From the NCBI GenBank assembly GCA_900554625.1, contig USHP01000023.1, forward strand, positions 1-13,209: 13,209 nucleotides of DNA, read 5' to 3'. This document shows, piece after piece, positions 1 to 6,247 of the stretch; the first letter of the stretch is position 1; every line of letters starts with the position of its first letter. This stretch comes from an uncultured Eubacteriales bacterium. Lineage in GTDB: Bacteria; Bacillota; Clostridia; Oscillospirales; Oscillospiraceae. The notes under the pieces were generated by a model. That model made no database searches, had not been told where the DNA came from, and was given only the letters and a program-made list of their open reading frames with translations. Both the position numbers and the translations under genes were made by a program.

Positions 1-181
1 GCACGGAGGCTTTTGGAATTTTATAGGCGTTTCCAATCTGGAAGCAGCGGATCTTTCCGCTTTCCAGAAGCCGGTATACTGCTGTGCGGCCGATTCCCAG
101 GACCGCTCTGGTCTGCTGGACTGTGAGGATGTCCGGCAGGGCATCAAAATGTAGTTCTGTGTTGTTTTTAGACTGATTCAT
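1..181 (-). CDS. Excisionase-family helix-turn-helix DNA-binding protein, partial at left edge
   Basis: The minus strand reads from an ATG at 181 into the window edge (60 codons visible, no stop seen). The translation begins MNQSKNNTELHFDALPDILT and continues with VQQTRAVLGIGRTAVYRLLE, then SGKIRCFQIGNAYKIPKASV. This is the layout of the small MerR-like helix-turn-helix (excisionase family): an 'LTVQQ' first helix, an 'GIGRTAVYRLLESGKI' recognition helix, and a wing ending in 'YKIPK'. A GGAGG ribosome binding site (complement of 191-195) sits 9 bases upstream and supports this start. Such proteins usually sit next to a tyrosine integrase in Firmicute integrative elements and bind attachment-site DNA; an integrase may lie left of the window, which I cannot see. 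The role as excisionase rather than general regulator is inferred. The gene is cut by the window, not evidently broken. Confidence 0.85.
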   Translation of the reverse strand, partial: MNQSKNNTELHFDALPDILTVQQTRAVLGIGRTAVYRLLESGKIRCFQIGNAYKIPKASV

Positions 182-190
182 GGTATGTTT

Positions 191-195
191 CCTCC
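191..195 (-). promoter_or_regulatory. Ribosome binding site of the HTH gene
   Basis: On the minus strand this reads GGAGG, 9 bases before the ATG at 181. It fixes the start of the partial excisionase-like gene. Confidence 0.7.
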
Positions 196-227
196 AATTT
201 GTTCAGAATAAGCGAATTGAGTTCCGC

Positions 228-257
228 TTTTACCAAATGGTTATGTGCCTGGTAAAA
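228..257. repeat. Inverted repeat TTTTACCA...TGGTAAAA upstream of the HTH gene
   Basis: Perfect 8-base arms at 228-235 and 250-257 flank a 14-base spacer. The repeat lies 47-76 bases upstream of the HTH gene start, in the 154-base gap (182-335) between it and the DUF6809-like gene. It could be an operator or binding site for a small DNA-binding protein such as the adjacent one. No convincing -35/-10 pair was found in this gap, which otherwise holds nothing I recognise. The function is a guess; the repeat itself is seen directly. Confidence 0.4.
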
Positions 258-322
258 ATAAAAAATTCATGGCGGGCGGAGGGTGCTCTGTTTGAAACTG
301 TGCGGGCCCGAATGGGGATATA

Positions 323-344
323 GGGGAATAGACGCCTATTCCCC
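323..344 (-). other. Short hairpin overlapping the DUF6809-like stop codon
   Basis: GGGGAATAG (323-331) and CTATTCCCC (336-344) form a perfect 9-base stem with a 4-base loop, spanning the end of the minus-strand small gene including its TAG stop (336-338). No T-run follows on either strand, so it is not a standard intrinsic terminator. It may stabilise the 3' end of the transcript or be fortuitous. Confidence 0.35.
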
Positions 345-617
345 ACCTTGCTTTCTCAACAGTTCACCCACCTCCTGCTGTAACGCTATCCCAGCAGCGA
401 AGCCGAAGCAGAACTGGCTCTCTAGCTCCATGGAGTGGGACAGAGCCATTTGCTCCAGAAGCCGTTCTACCTGGACAAATTGCTCCCGGGTCAGCTGGGC
501 TTTCAAGCGCTCTATGTTCTCTGATATTTCACGGTTGACCTCCCGGTACTTAGGGGTCGTAGGAACCACTGTTTCCGCCGGATAGAATCTGCCGCTCCAA
601 AGATCTTCCAGAATCAT
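336..617 (-). CDS. Small DUF6809-like protein of an integrative element
   Basis: This 93-residue protein has no signal peptide or membrane span and looks helical and soluble. It begins MILEDLWSGRFYP, has a central stretch rich in charged residues (about 26-60, possible coiled coil), and ends with an 'FCFGFAAGIALQQEVGELL' helix. The opening 'ILEDL..G...P' and the closing 'F..GF..G..L..EV' pattern match my memory of the DUF6809 family, common in Clostridial integrative and conjugative elements and without a known function. The ATG at 617 overlaps the stop of the upstream DUF3846 gene by four bases (ATGA), and a GGAGG site (complement of 625-629) lies 7 bases upstream, so the two genes are translationally coupled. 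The family assignment is from pattern recognition; a profile search against Pfam would settle it. Confidence 0.65.
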   Translation of the reverse strand: MILEDLWSGRFYPAETVVPTTPKYREVNREISENIERLKAQLTREQFVQVERLLEQMALSHSMELESQFCFGFAAGIALQQEVGELLRKQGGE

Positions 618-1003
618 GGAGTATCCTCCAATGGAACAGCTAGCAGCTGTCCGTCGATCATCACAAAGGTTTCCGGCTGCCAGAATCGCTGGGTGAATAC
701 TTGTAGCAGTTCGGGGCTGAGAGAGCCAAAGTCTTCCTCCGTCAGTCCAACTACCAAGAATGTCCCGGCGATGATGTCATAGATCGTGCCTGTCTCGTCC
801 CGGAGTGCCCGGTTCAGAGGACAGCCATCCAGTTTACCGGTCTCACGGCATACAATAGCCACCGGCTCCGGGAAGGGATACACGGCTTCGATATGGCCGC
901 CCAATTCTCTTTGCAGGGACGTAAGTCCGGGCTCGATTTTCTTTGTATAAGGACGCTTTCCCGGTTCTACCACCAGGACGGTTATGGTTTCTGTCATTGT
1001 CAT
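614..1003 (-). CDS. DUF3846 domain protein
   Basis: This protein of 129 residues has no membrane span. The features typical of DUF3846 are visible in order: 'ITVLVVEPGKRPYTKKI' at the N-terminus (about 7-23), 'LTSLQRELGGHIEAVYPF' (about 27-44), 'VAIVCRETGKLDGCPLNRAL' (about 48-67), and 'IYDIIAGTFLVVGL' (about 74-87). Proteins of this family occur in Firmicute conjugative elements and prophages and have no assigned biochemical function. Two starts compete: ATG at 1003 lies only 3 bases from the GGGAGG site (complement of 1007-1013), while the ATG two codons later (997) has a 9-base spacing and may be the real start. The gene is coupled by an ATGA overlap to the DUF6809-like gene downstream. 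About 100 bases upstream, IS-derived sequence begins, so its original promoter region may have been replaced. Confidence 0.85.
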   Translation of the reverse strand: MTMTETITVLVVEPGKRPYTKKIEPGLTSLQRELGGHIEAVYPFPEPVAIVCRETGKLDGCPLNRALRDETGTIYDIIAGTFLVVGLTEEDFGSLSPELLQVFTQRFWQPETFVMIDGQLLAVPLEDTP

Positions 1004-1034
1004 ATTCCTCCCAAATGGAAACGGGGTGCAGCAT

Positions 1035-1706
1035 TACGGTGCTGTTGACAAACTCGGAAATCTCGATTTTTCGCCGGAAATATGGTACAATAAGAGAAAA
1101 ACGGGGCTGAGGCATATGTTGAAACGCGATGGCGGCAAACAGCTGAAAATGACTTTTCTGACGCTGGAGGAGCTAATGCCGGAAAAGCATTTTCTTCGCG
1201 ATCTGGAACGTTGTGTGGATTTCAGTTTCATATACGATATTGTTGAGCCGCTGTATGCCAAAGTCGGCCGGCCTTCGGTCGATCCTGTTTTGCTGGTGAA
1301 AATGCTCCTTCTGGGATACCTTTACGGCATTCCGTCCGAGCGGAAGCTGGAGCAGGAGGTTCGGGTCAACATTGCGTTCCGCTGGTTTCTGGGCATTGAC
1401 TTTGACGAGCCTGTTCCGGATCACTCCACCATTTCTCAGCTTCGCCGCCGGAAATTCGGAGGGACAACCCTGTTTCAGGATATTTTTGACGAGGTCGTCC
1501 GCAAGTGTATGGCTGCTGGACTGGTATCCGGAAAGCTCCTGCTGACAGATTCCACGCATATTCTGGCAAATGCAGCAAAAGAAAAGCGGGAAGTCATTGA
1601 GGTTCCGGATACGCCTTCTGAGTATGTGAAGAAGCTGGACAGAGATGCGCTGACCGCACCGCTGGCAGCGGGTGGTTTCTGTGTGCAGGCAAGAACTGCA
1701 CAGTAG
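1035..1706 (+). mobile_element. IS1182-family insertion sequence remnant (left part)
   Basis: The remnant starts somewhere between about 1020 and 1045 and includes a short leader (with TTGACA at 1045-1050 and a possible -10 TACAAT at 1086-1091, not correctly spaced to each other), followed by the 5' third of the transposase gene. The right two thirds and the right terminal repeat are missing, so terminal repeats and target duplication cannot be checked. The junction with the antisense zinc-ribbon gene falls near 1647-1660. It is sandwiched between two minus-strand genes of the decayed element. The left boundary is an estimate. Confidence 0.65.
1116..1706 (+). pseudogene. IS1182-family transposase, N-terminal fragment
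   Basis: From ATG 1116 the frame encodes 196 residues, of which about 179 look like transposase. Typical IS1182 (DDE, IS4-superfamily-like) landmarks are 'MLKRDGGKQLKMTFLTLEEL' at the start, 'DFSFIYDIVEPLY' (about 35-47), 'GRPSVDPVLLVKMLLLGYLY' (about 51-70), 'RWFLGIDFDEPVPDHSTISQ' (about 89-108) and 'LLLTDSTHI' (about 141-149), where D145 would be the first catalytic aspartate. Full-length members run to roughly 450-550 residues; the second Asp and the Glu are absent, so no active enzyme can be made. After about residue 179 the sequence changes to the complement of a zinc-ribbon gene and stops at 1706. The frame is open upstream to 984, but family homology starts at 1116, so that start is preferred. 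Confidence 0.85.
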
Positions 1707-1781
1707 CTGACCGTCAAACTCCGTCAGGGCTTCCGACGGATGCAGGCTACCGCAGGCACTGCAGGGAACAAGATTTTTCAA
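1652..1781 (-). pseudogene. Zinc-ribbon protein, N-terminal fragment broken by the IS remnant
   Basis: On the minus strand a TTG start at 1781, 8 bases downstream of a GGAGG site (complement of 1790-1794), opens a frame reading M-KNLVPCSACGSLHPSEALT, EFDGQLLCSSCLHTETTRCQ and RCGQRIS. Three CxxC knuckles (PCSAC, LCSSC, RCQRC) suggest a zinc-binding ribbon like those at the N-terminus of small proteins in Firmicute phages and integrative elements, whose middle and C-terminal parts are missing here. Around 1647-1660 homology ends and the frame runs on through the antisense of the transposase to a stop at 1173, which would add roughly 155 unrelated residues. I regard it as a broken gene. A longer reading starting at ATG 1820 lacks a ribosome binding site and crosses the hairpin at 1806-1830. 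What the protein did is unknown. Confidence 0.7.
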
Positions 1782-1789
1782 GGGGATTA

Positions 1790-1794
1790 CCTCC
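1790..1794 (-). promoter_or_regulatory. Ribosome binding site deciding the TTG start at 1781
   Basis: The minus strand reads GGAGG here, 8 bases before TTG at 1781 and far from any ATG in frame. It is the reason for choosing the TTG start for the zinc-ribbon fragment. Confidence 0.65.
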
Positions 1795-1805
1795 AAAACA
1801 AAGAT

Positions 1806-1830
1806 AGCCCGGAGCAGCAAGCTCCGGGCT
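1806..1830 (-). terminator. Hairpin, probable intrinsic terminator on the minus strand
   Basis: A perfect 10-base stem, AGCCCGGAGC (1806-1815) with GCTCCGGGCT (1821-1830), closes a 5-base loop. On the minus strand it is followed by TATCTTTGTTTT, a broken T-tract, and it lies 64 bases past the stop of the nuclease-like pseudogene. It probably ends that transcript, or attenuates reading into the zinc-ribbon gene 25 bases further on. The stem core is shared with the terminator at 8650-8681. Confidence 0.6.
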
Positions 1831-1893
1831 TCAGGGAGATAATATGTAGTTAAAATTGAATGAAATTACAGCTGTTTCTTGCTCCTGCGGAAA

Positions 1894-2722
1894 TTACTTT
1901 ACACCTTGAGAGTCTTTGATCGACCATAATTCTTTCAGCCGTTTGACCGTGTAGTTCCATTTCTCTGTTGTAGGTCTGCAAACGGTATTTTGGTTTCCAA
2001 AGAACCCGACCTCTCTTACTGCAGATTTTTCAGGAAGTGTTTTTGCCCACTTGACAGGTACTACAAATTCAGCGTGCTCTGCATCCTCTTCGCTATAGAA
2101 ATAAGATCCATTTAGAGCCAGCGCCTTCATCTCGGTTAGGTTTCCGTCAATTTCCCAGGCGGCATCGCTGGCCTGTTGCACTTCTGCCTGAACAATTCCC
2201 ACTCCAACGTATCCAGTATGTGGAATGCTCACCCAAATTCTGTCCCCGGCCCGAAGCATTTTTAAAGTCTGGGTATACCACCTTCCCCCACCTGCGGAAA
2301 TAAAGCCGTATTTCCGTGCATCTGCCCATTTCCGGCCCTGGTCTTCACCAAAAGAAATATAATACTCTTGATTCCAGTTGGCATTATATTCCGGTTTTGC
2401 TTCAAGTTCCATGTTTTCCTCAAACCAAACACGGCTCATGAAGCGATCATTTCCATGTAAAAAACCTGGAAAAATAAGATGTTGATATCCACGTTATAGG
2501 CCTGGCGGAGGTAACGAATGATATGCTCTGTTCCATCATCCATATTGGCAGCGACAATAACCATCTTGGGTTTTTTGTCAATTGACGATTCGTCCAACTC
2601 TGTACCAAACTTATGGAGGAAAGCCTTGTCCAAACTATCCGGCACGCCGGGATGTTTTTCCGCAAATTTCAGGTATGCCTGTGCCAGTTCTTCAAACCCC
2701 ATCTCCGAAACATAGGATGCAT
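1894..2722 (-). pseudogene. Nuclease-like protein with C-terminal PUA/EVE-like domain, 5'-truncated and frameshifted
   Basis: Two minus-strand frames belong to one gene. The upstream part (about 2722-2436) gives SYVSEMGFEELAQAYLKFAE through 'KMVIVAANMDDGTEHIIRYL' and ends ILFFQVFYMEMIAS. The downstream part (from about 2457; ATG 2439) gives HGNDRFMSRVWFEENMELEA, then 'YYISFGEDQGRKWADARKYG', 'GGRWYTQTLKMLRAGDRIWV' and 'TGYVGVGIV', resembling small PUA/EVE-fold domains that follow nuclease domains. Loss of one base near 2458 separates FFQVF from the expected HGNDRF; restoring it joins the frames. The 5' end, which would carry the PD-(D/E)XK-type catalytic core, is missing: homology stops at the junction near 2720. 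Comparable proteins resemble NucS/DUF91-type nucleases of defence or mobile islands. That assignment is from memory of the fold pattern and is tentative; the breakage is clear. An independently translated C-terminal domain from ATG 2439 is conceivable, but no good ribosome binding site is seen. Confidence 0.65.
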
Positions 2723-3753
2723 TCCCCACCCATCGGCGCCATGTGCAGCAGGTGGAGTGGCTGGATGAAAAAGGCGTGGTGCGTTATGTTGACCACTACA
2801 ATCAGTTCGGGGCGGTGTATGCCAGAACCAGCTGCGACGCCAAGGGAAAACGGATTGTAAAATCCTACTTCTCCCCCGGCGGAAAAGAGGTTATTGTAGA
2901 AAATTTTGTGACCCAGGACATTCTGCTGAACATGGGAGATACGGTCCGGATTTTCAATAACAAAACGGAATTCATTGCCTATTTCCTGCGCCTGACCGGT
3001 CACGATCAGGACCGGATTTTCTTCAATTCTCTGTCTACGCCGTTCTTTGTGTCCTGTTACCTGCCCGGGGAGTCGAAAAAGGACGTGCTGTTCTGGCAGG
3101 AACCGGTGGCAGATGCCATCCCCGGAAACATGCAGATGATTTTGCGGGGTGAGGCCAGAAGAACCGCCCGGATTTATGTGCAGAAGAGAAAGGCATACGA
3201 TCGGCTGATGCAGCTGCAGGCCGATCCGCAGATTGTGAAGCTGAAAGGCTTCCTGTATCCGTTCCGCAGGGAAAACCGGCATCGTCCCACGGCGCTGATC
3301 TGCACCAACTCTGACCAGATCGAGCACTGCGAGCAGATTGTGTCGGCGCTGCCCCAGATTCAGTTCCACATTGCCGCATTGACGGAGATGTCCTCCAAGC
3401 TGCTGGCCATGGGAAAATATGAAAATGTGCACCTTTACCCCGGCGTGAAAACGGATATGGCGGGAAGGCTGTTCCGCCAAAGTGATATTTATCTGGATAT
3501 CAACCGCGGAAACGAAATTTTGTCGGCAGTGAACCGGGCATTCCTGCACAACCAGGTGATTCTGGGATTCTCCAACACACTGCATGATACGAATTTCCTG
3601 CCAAAGGAGCACATTTACGCTCCGGAACAAGCAGAACAAATGATTTGCGATATTGCCGCCATGGTGGAAAATCCTCAGGATATGGACGCCCGAGTTCAGC
3701 GGCAGCGGCAGCAAGCTTTGGCCGAAGATCCGCAGAGCTTCCTGCAATTCTGA
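2719..3753 (+). pseudogene. gtfB: GtfB-like accessory Sec glycosylation chaperone, 5'-truncated
   Basis: The frame opens after an in-frame TAG (2713-2715); the first usable start is GTG 2743, giving 336 residues. The C-terminal half has the hallmarks of GtfB/Gtf2: 'HLYPGVKTDMAGRLFRQSDI', 'YLDINRGNEILSAVNRAFLH' and 'NQVILGFSNTLHD'; the N-terminal part has the beta-rich 'VEWLDEKGVVRYVDHYNQFG' pattern. GtfB is the non-catalytic partner of GtfA in O-GlcNAc modification of serine-rich adhesins exported by SecA2/SecY2. Family members run to roughly 440-450 residues, so about 100 N-terminal residues are missing, and their coding sequence ends at the junction near 2720 with a broken opposite-strand gene. 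No ribosome binding site precedes GTG 2743, and no gtfA, secA2 or adhesin is in the window. It is probably a non-functional remnant; residual translation cannot be excluded. Confidence 0.75.
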
Positions 3754-3762
3754 ACAAATGGG

Positions 3763-3800
3763 AATCCCCTGTACAGACACAAATCGCTGTACAGGGGATT
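3763..3800 (+). terminator. Long hairpin after the gtfB remnant
   Basis: Arms AATCCCCTGTACAG (3763-3776) and CTGTACAGGGGATT (3787-3800) pair perfectly over 14 bases around a 10-base loop, starting 10 bases after the TGA at 3751-3753. No proper T-run follows, so it is an imperfect intrinsic terminator. Each arm holds the self-complementary octamer CTGTACAG (3769-3776 and 3787-3794, centres 18 bases apart) just upstream of the operon promoter, so an operator role is an alternative. Confidence 0.55.
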
Positions 3801-3818
3801 TGCTGCGTTGATTTCGAG

Positions 3819-3847
3819 TTGAATTTCCAGCGGTTTTGTGCTATGAT
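3819..3847 (+). promoter_or_regulatory. Sigma-70-type promoter of the pilus-like operon
   Basis: A -35 box TTGAAT (3819-3824), a 17-base spacer and a -10 box TATGAT (3842-3847) form a near-consensus vegetative promoter. Transcription would start near 3854, about 28 bases before the TTG start of the lipoprotein gene. This placement, right after the gtfB hairpin, suggests the lipoprotein is the first gene of the operon. Confidence 0.75.
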
Positions 3848-3881
3848 TCTATAGGAAATCACCGGGAAAGGGGGAGTATGT

Positions 3882-4814
3882 TTGAGAAAAAAAGCCATAT
3901 TGTTTGCTGCGGTACTGTGTGCCGTTCTGTTGGCGTCCTGCGGCGCTTCCGGGCCAAAAGCCTCTGAGCTGGTTTCCGTAGAGGCTGGGGCGGATGGCAG
4001 CTATACCGGAACGGTGGAAATTCTGGAAAATACAGCCCCCGGAGATGTGGTGTACCAGCGAAACGGATCGATGATTGACGCATCCAATGCTTCCCAGGGG
4101 TATGTGATGGTGGCCCAGTCCGGAGTGACTAACCGGCTGAAGGTCCAGATTGCCAAAGAGGATGTACGCTACAATTATGACCTGAATAATCAAGGGGAGT
4201 GGGAAGCTTTTCCTCTGCAAATGGGAGACGGAACATATACCATCCGGATTATGCAGAACAAAGAGGACAACCTGTATTTTGAACTGTTCTCAGCCCAGAT
4301 CACTGTTACCCTGGACAGCGAATTTGCCCCATACCTTTGTCCCAATCAGTTCGTCTGCTACGACAGCAGCTCGGCGGTGGTCCGCAAATCCATGGACCTT
4401 TGCAGCAATGCCCAGACGGACATCGAAAAGCTGGCAGTGGTGTATCGCTGGATTACGAAAAACATAAGCTATGATACCCCCAAGGCCGAGTCCGTACAAA
4501 GCGGCTACCTGCCGGAGGTGGATGCCATTTTGGACAGCAAAAAGGGAATTTGCTTTGACTATGCATCCGTTATGGCTGCCATGCTTCGGGCCCAGGGAAT
4601 CCCCACCAAGCTTGTGGTGGGAACCGTCTCCGAACGGGACCTGAATCACGCATGGAATGAAGTGTATCTGCAGAATGTAGGATGGGTTACAGTGCGCATA
4701 TACTTTGAAGGAAACCAATGGCAGCGGATGGACCCGACGTTTGAAGCTTCCGGCGCCTCCTTTGCAAAATATATCGGTGACGGCAGTATGTACACATCCT
4801 TGAAGTTTTATTAA
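3882..4814 (+). CDS. Lipoprotein with transglutaminase-like domain
   Basis: This 310-residue protein starts at TTG 3882, 5 bases after AAGGGGGAG; an ATG at 3878 is in another frame. Residues 1-20 form a lipoprotein signal: MRKK, a hydrophobic core, then the lipobox L17-A18-S19-C20, so it should be lipid-anchored on the outer face of the membrane. Residues about 30-150 look beta-rich without a recognised domain. A transglutaminase-like (papain-fold) domain follows at about 185-287, with candidate catalytic residues C224 in 'KKGICFDYASVMAAMLRAQG', H256 in 'LNHAWNEV' and D284 in 'RMDPTF'. Such bacterial domains act as peptidases, amidases or cross-linkers, and the substrate here is unknown. The gene has its own promoter and ends 15 bases before the pilC-like gene, so it is probably cotranscribed with the filament genes and may act on them or on cell-wall peptides (inference). 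Confidence 0.85.
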   Translation: MRKKAILFAAVLCAVLLASCGASGPKASELVSVEAGADGSYTGTVEILENTAPGDVVYQRNGSMIDASNASQGYVMVAQSGVTNRLKVQIAKEDVRYNYDLNNQGEWEAFPLQMGDGTYTIRIMQNKEDNLYFELFSAQITVTLDSEFAPYLCPNQFVCYDSSSAVVRKSMDLCSNAQTDIEKLAVVYRWITKNISYDTPKAESVQSGYLPEVDAILDSKKGICFDYASVMAAMLRAQGIPTKLVVGTVSERDLNHAWNEVYLQNVGWVTVRIYFEGNQWQRMDPTFEASGASFAKYIGDGSMYTSLKFY

Positions 4815-4841
4815 ATCCCCGGGAAGGAGATGGCATTTCGT

Positions 4842-5885
4842 ATGGTAAACACGGCTGTAAAAGAAGAAAAAGTTTTGAATCCCCAGGATTTGACTGTATT
4901 TTGCTCTCAGCTGGCCCTGCTGGTGAAATCCGGAATCGGACTGGATGACGGCATGGAGGCAATGGGCCAGAGCATGTCCAAGGAGGGAGCCCAGATTCTC
5001 TCCCAGGTACGGCAGACCTATTTGGAAACCTATACCCTGTCCACCGCTCTGGCAAGCAGCGGCGTATTCCCGGAGTATATGGTGAAAATGGTGCAGATTG
5101 GAGAAGACTCCGGCAATCTGGAAGGGGTTTTGGAGGGGCTGACGGTATATTATGACAACCAGTCCCGGATGATGCGGCAGATCCGGCAGGCAATTCTGTC
5201 TCCGGCTATGTCTATTTTTGCCATGACCCTGGTGGTGGCGGTGCTGGTGTGGAAAGTTGTGCCGATTTTCACCGATGTGATGCAGTCCCTGGGGGGACCC
5301 GTCACCGGAGCCGCAGAGCTGGGCCCGCTGCTGGGTAAGATTGTGCTGGTGTTCCTGGTGGTGCTGCTGGCGGCTATCCTGTCCGGCTGTTGGGCAATGA
5401 AGATGGGCAAAGGCCAGGCTATTTCCCGGATTTTGTCGGTATTTCCCGGCGTATCCCGGGCAAAAGAGAAGTTTTTCACGGCACGGTTTGCCAATGTGCT
5501 GTCCATGCTGCTGGCCGGAGGCTACCAGACGGAGCAGGCGCTGGAGCGGATTCCCGGGCTTTTGCCGGATGGGGAGTTCCGCAGCCGGGTGCAGGCCATT
5601 CACAGCCGGATGGAAGAGGGCCAATCCCTGGCCCAGGCGGTGAATGAAGAAAAAATCTTCCCGGGCCTTTACGCAGGAATGCTCTGGACGGGAGAAAAAA
5701 CCGGCTCCATGGATACGGTGCTGCACAAACTGGCACAAATTTATCAGGCGGAAGCCCTGGAAGAAATCGAACGGCTGATTGCGCTGGTGGAGCCGATTCT
5801 GGTGGGCGCCCTGTCTGCCTCAGTAGGTGCCATTTTGTTCTCGGTGATGCTGCCGCTGCTGGGCATTATGTCTGCCATCGGCTAA
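4842..5885 (+). CDS. pilC: PilC/GspF-family inner-membrane platform protein
   Basis: This is a T2SF (GspF/PilC) protein that would anchor filament assembly in the cytoplasmic membrane and couple to the motor ATPase. From ATG 4842 it has 347 residues. An in-frame ATG at 4830 directly abuts AAGGAG with no spacing, so 4842 (12 bases away) is preferred. Both F domains are visible. The first holds 'FCSQLALLVKSGIGLDDGME' and 'MVQIGEDSGNLEGVLEGL', the second 'TARFANVLSMLLAGGYQTEQ' and 'MLWTGEKTGSMDTVLHKLAQ'. Three hydrophobic segments fall at about 118-144, 164-186 and 316-344. Family members are usually about 350-410 residues, so this one is on the short side, lacking the N-terminal extension of classic PilC. 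It sits between the transglutaminase lipoprotein and the small pilin-like genes. A GspF label would serve equally well. Confidence 0.9.
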   Translation: MVNTAVKEEKVLNPQDLTVFCSQLALLVKSGIGLDDGMEAMGQSMSKEGAQILSQVRQTYLETYTLSTALASSGVFPEYMVKMVQIGEDSGNLEGVLEGLTVYYDNQSRMMRQIRQAILSPAMSIFAMTLVVAVLVWKVVPIFTDVMQSLGGPVTGAAELGPLLGKIVLVFLVVLLAAILSGCWAMKMGKGQAISRILSVFPGVSRAKEKFFTARFANVLSMLLAGGYQTEQALERIPGLLPDGEFRSRVQAIHSRMEEGQSLAQAVNEEKIFPGLYAGMLWTGEKTGSMDTVLHKLAQIYQAEALEEIERLIALVEPILVGALSASVGAILFSVMLPLLGIMSAIG

Positions 5886-5897
5886 GGAGGCGGCAGC

Positions 5898-6236
5898 ATG
5901 CGGTTATACAGGCAGCACAATCTTGCCCGAAATATGGGAAAAATCCTTATGGTCCTAGTGCTGACAGCAGCCCTGGCAGGGGCGCTTCTGGCTGTCCGGG
6001 CCACTGAAAGATATGTACAGCAGGAAGAGCTGGATACCGTAAAGCAGGCCATTGTGGCGGCAGCGGTGAACTGCTATGCCACAGAAGGCTTTTATCCGGG
6101 GGATGTAGCCTACCTGGAGGAGCATTACGGCGTGCAGATTGACAGGAAGAAGTATGTGATTGAATATTCCCTGCTGGGTCAGAACACATTGCCCTTTGTG
6201 GACGTGGTCAGAAAGGGAGCGTCGTCAGAGTACTGA
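5898..6236 (+). CDS. Small single-span pilin-like membrane protein
   Basis: This protein has 112 residues. AAGGAGG sits about 7 bases before ATG 5898. Residues 1-15 are basic (MRLYRQHNLARNMGK), a hydrophobic segment spans about 16-33, and a long helix follows with 'TVKQAIVAAAVNCYATEGFY' then 'PGDVAYLEEHYGVQIDRKKY'. That 'A...YA.EG.YP....YLE..YG' pattern is seen in the alpha/beta head of type IV pilin-like proteins of Gram-positive bacteria. The canonical prepilin cleavage motif (G then FTLIE, with Glu at +5) is absent, so processing by a prepilin peptidase is doubtful. It lies 12 bases after pilC and 11 bases before the DUF4860-like gene, clearly within the operon. The role as filament subunit or assembly factor is inferred; no enzyme motif is seen. 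Confidence 0.75.
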   Translation: MRLYRQHNLARNMGKILMVLVLTAALAGALLAVRATERYVQQEELDTVKQAIVAAAVNCYATEGFYPGDVAYLEEHYGVQIDRKKYVIEYSLLGQNTLPFVDVVRKGASSEY

Positions 6237-6247
6237 CAGAAGGAAGG

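Noticed and set aside
1045..1091. TTGACA (1045-1050) with TACAAT (1086-1091) as a promoter for the transposase
   Set aside because: The two boxes are 35 bases apart, far from the usual 16-18. TACAAT might be a -10 box but its -35 is poor.
2692..3780. Minus-strand open frame (362 codons) opposite the gtfB remnant
   Set aside because: No start signal or recognisable domain, while the opposite strand shows GtfB patterns throughout.
3878..3900. ATG at 3878 as the start of the lipoprotein gene
   Set aside because: It is in a different frame from the lipoprotein. TTG 3882 gives the full lipoprotein signal peptide with correct spacing from the ribosome binding site.
4290..5738. Minus-strand open frame (482 codons) opposite the lipoprotein and pilC
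   Set aside because: Low-complexity His/Gln/Leu composition, antisense to well-supported genes.
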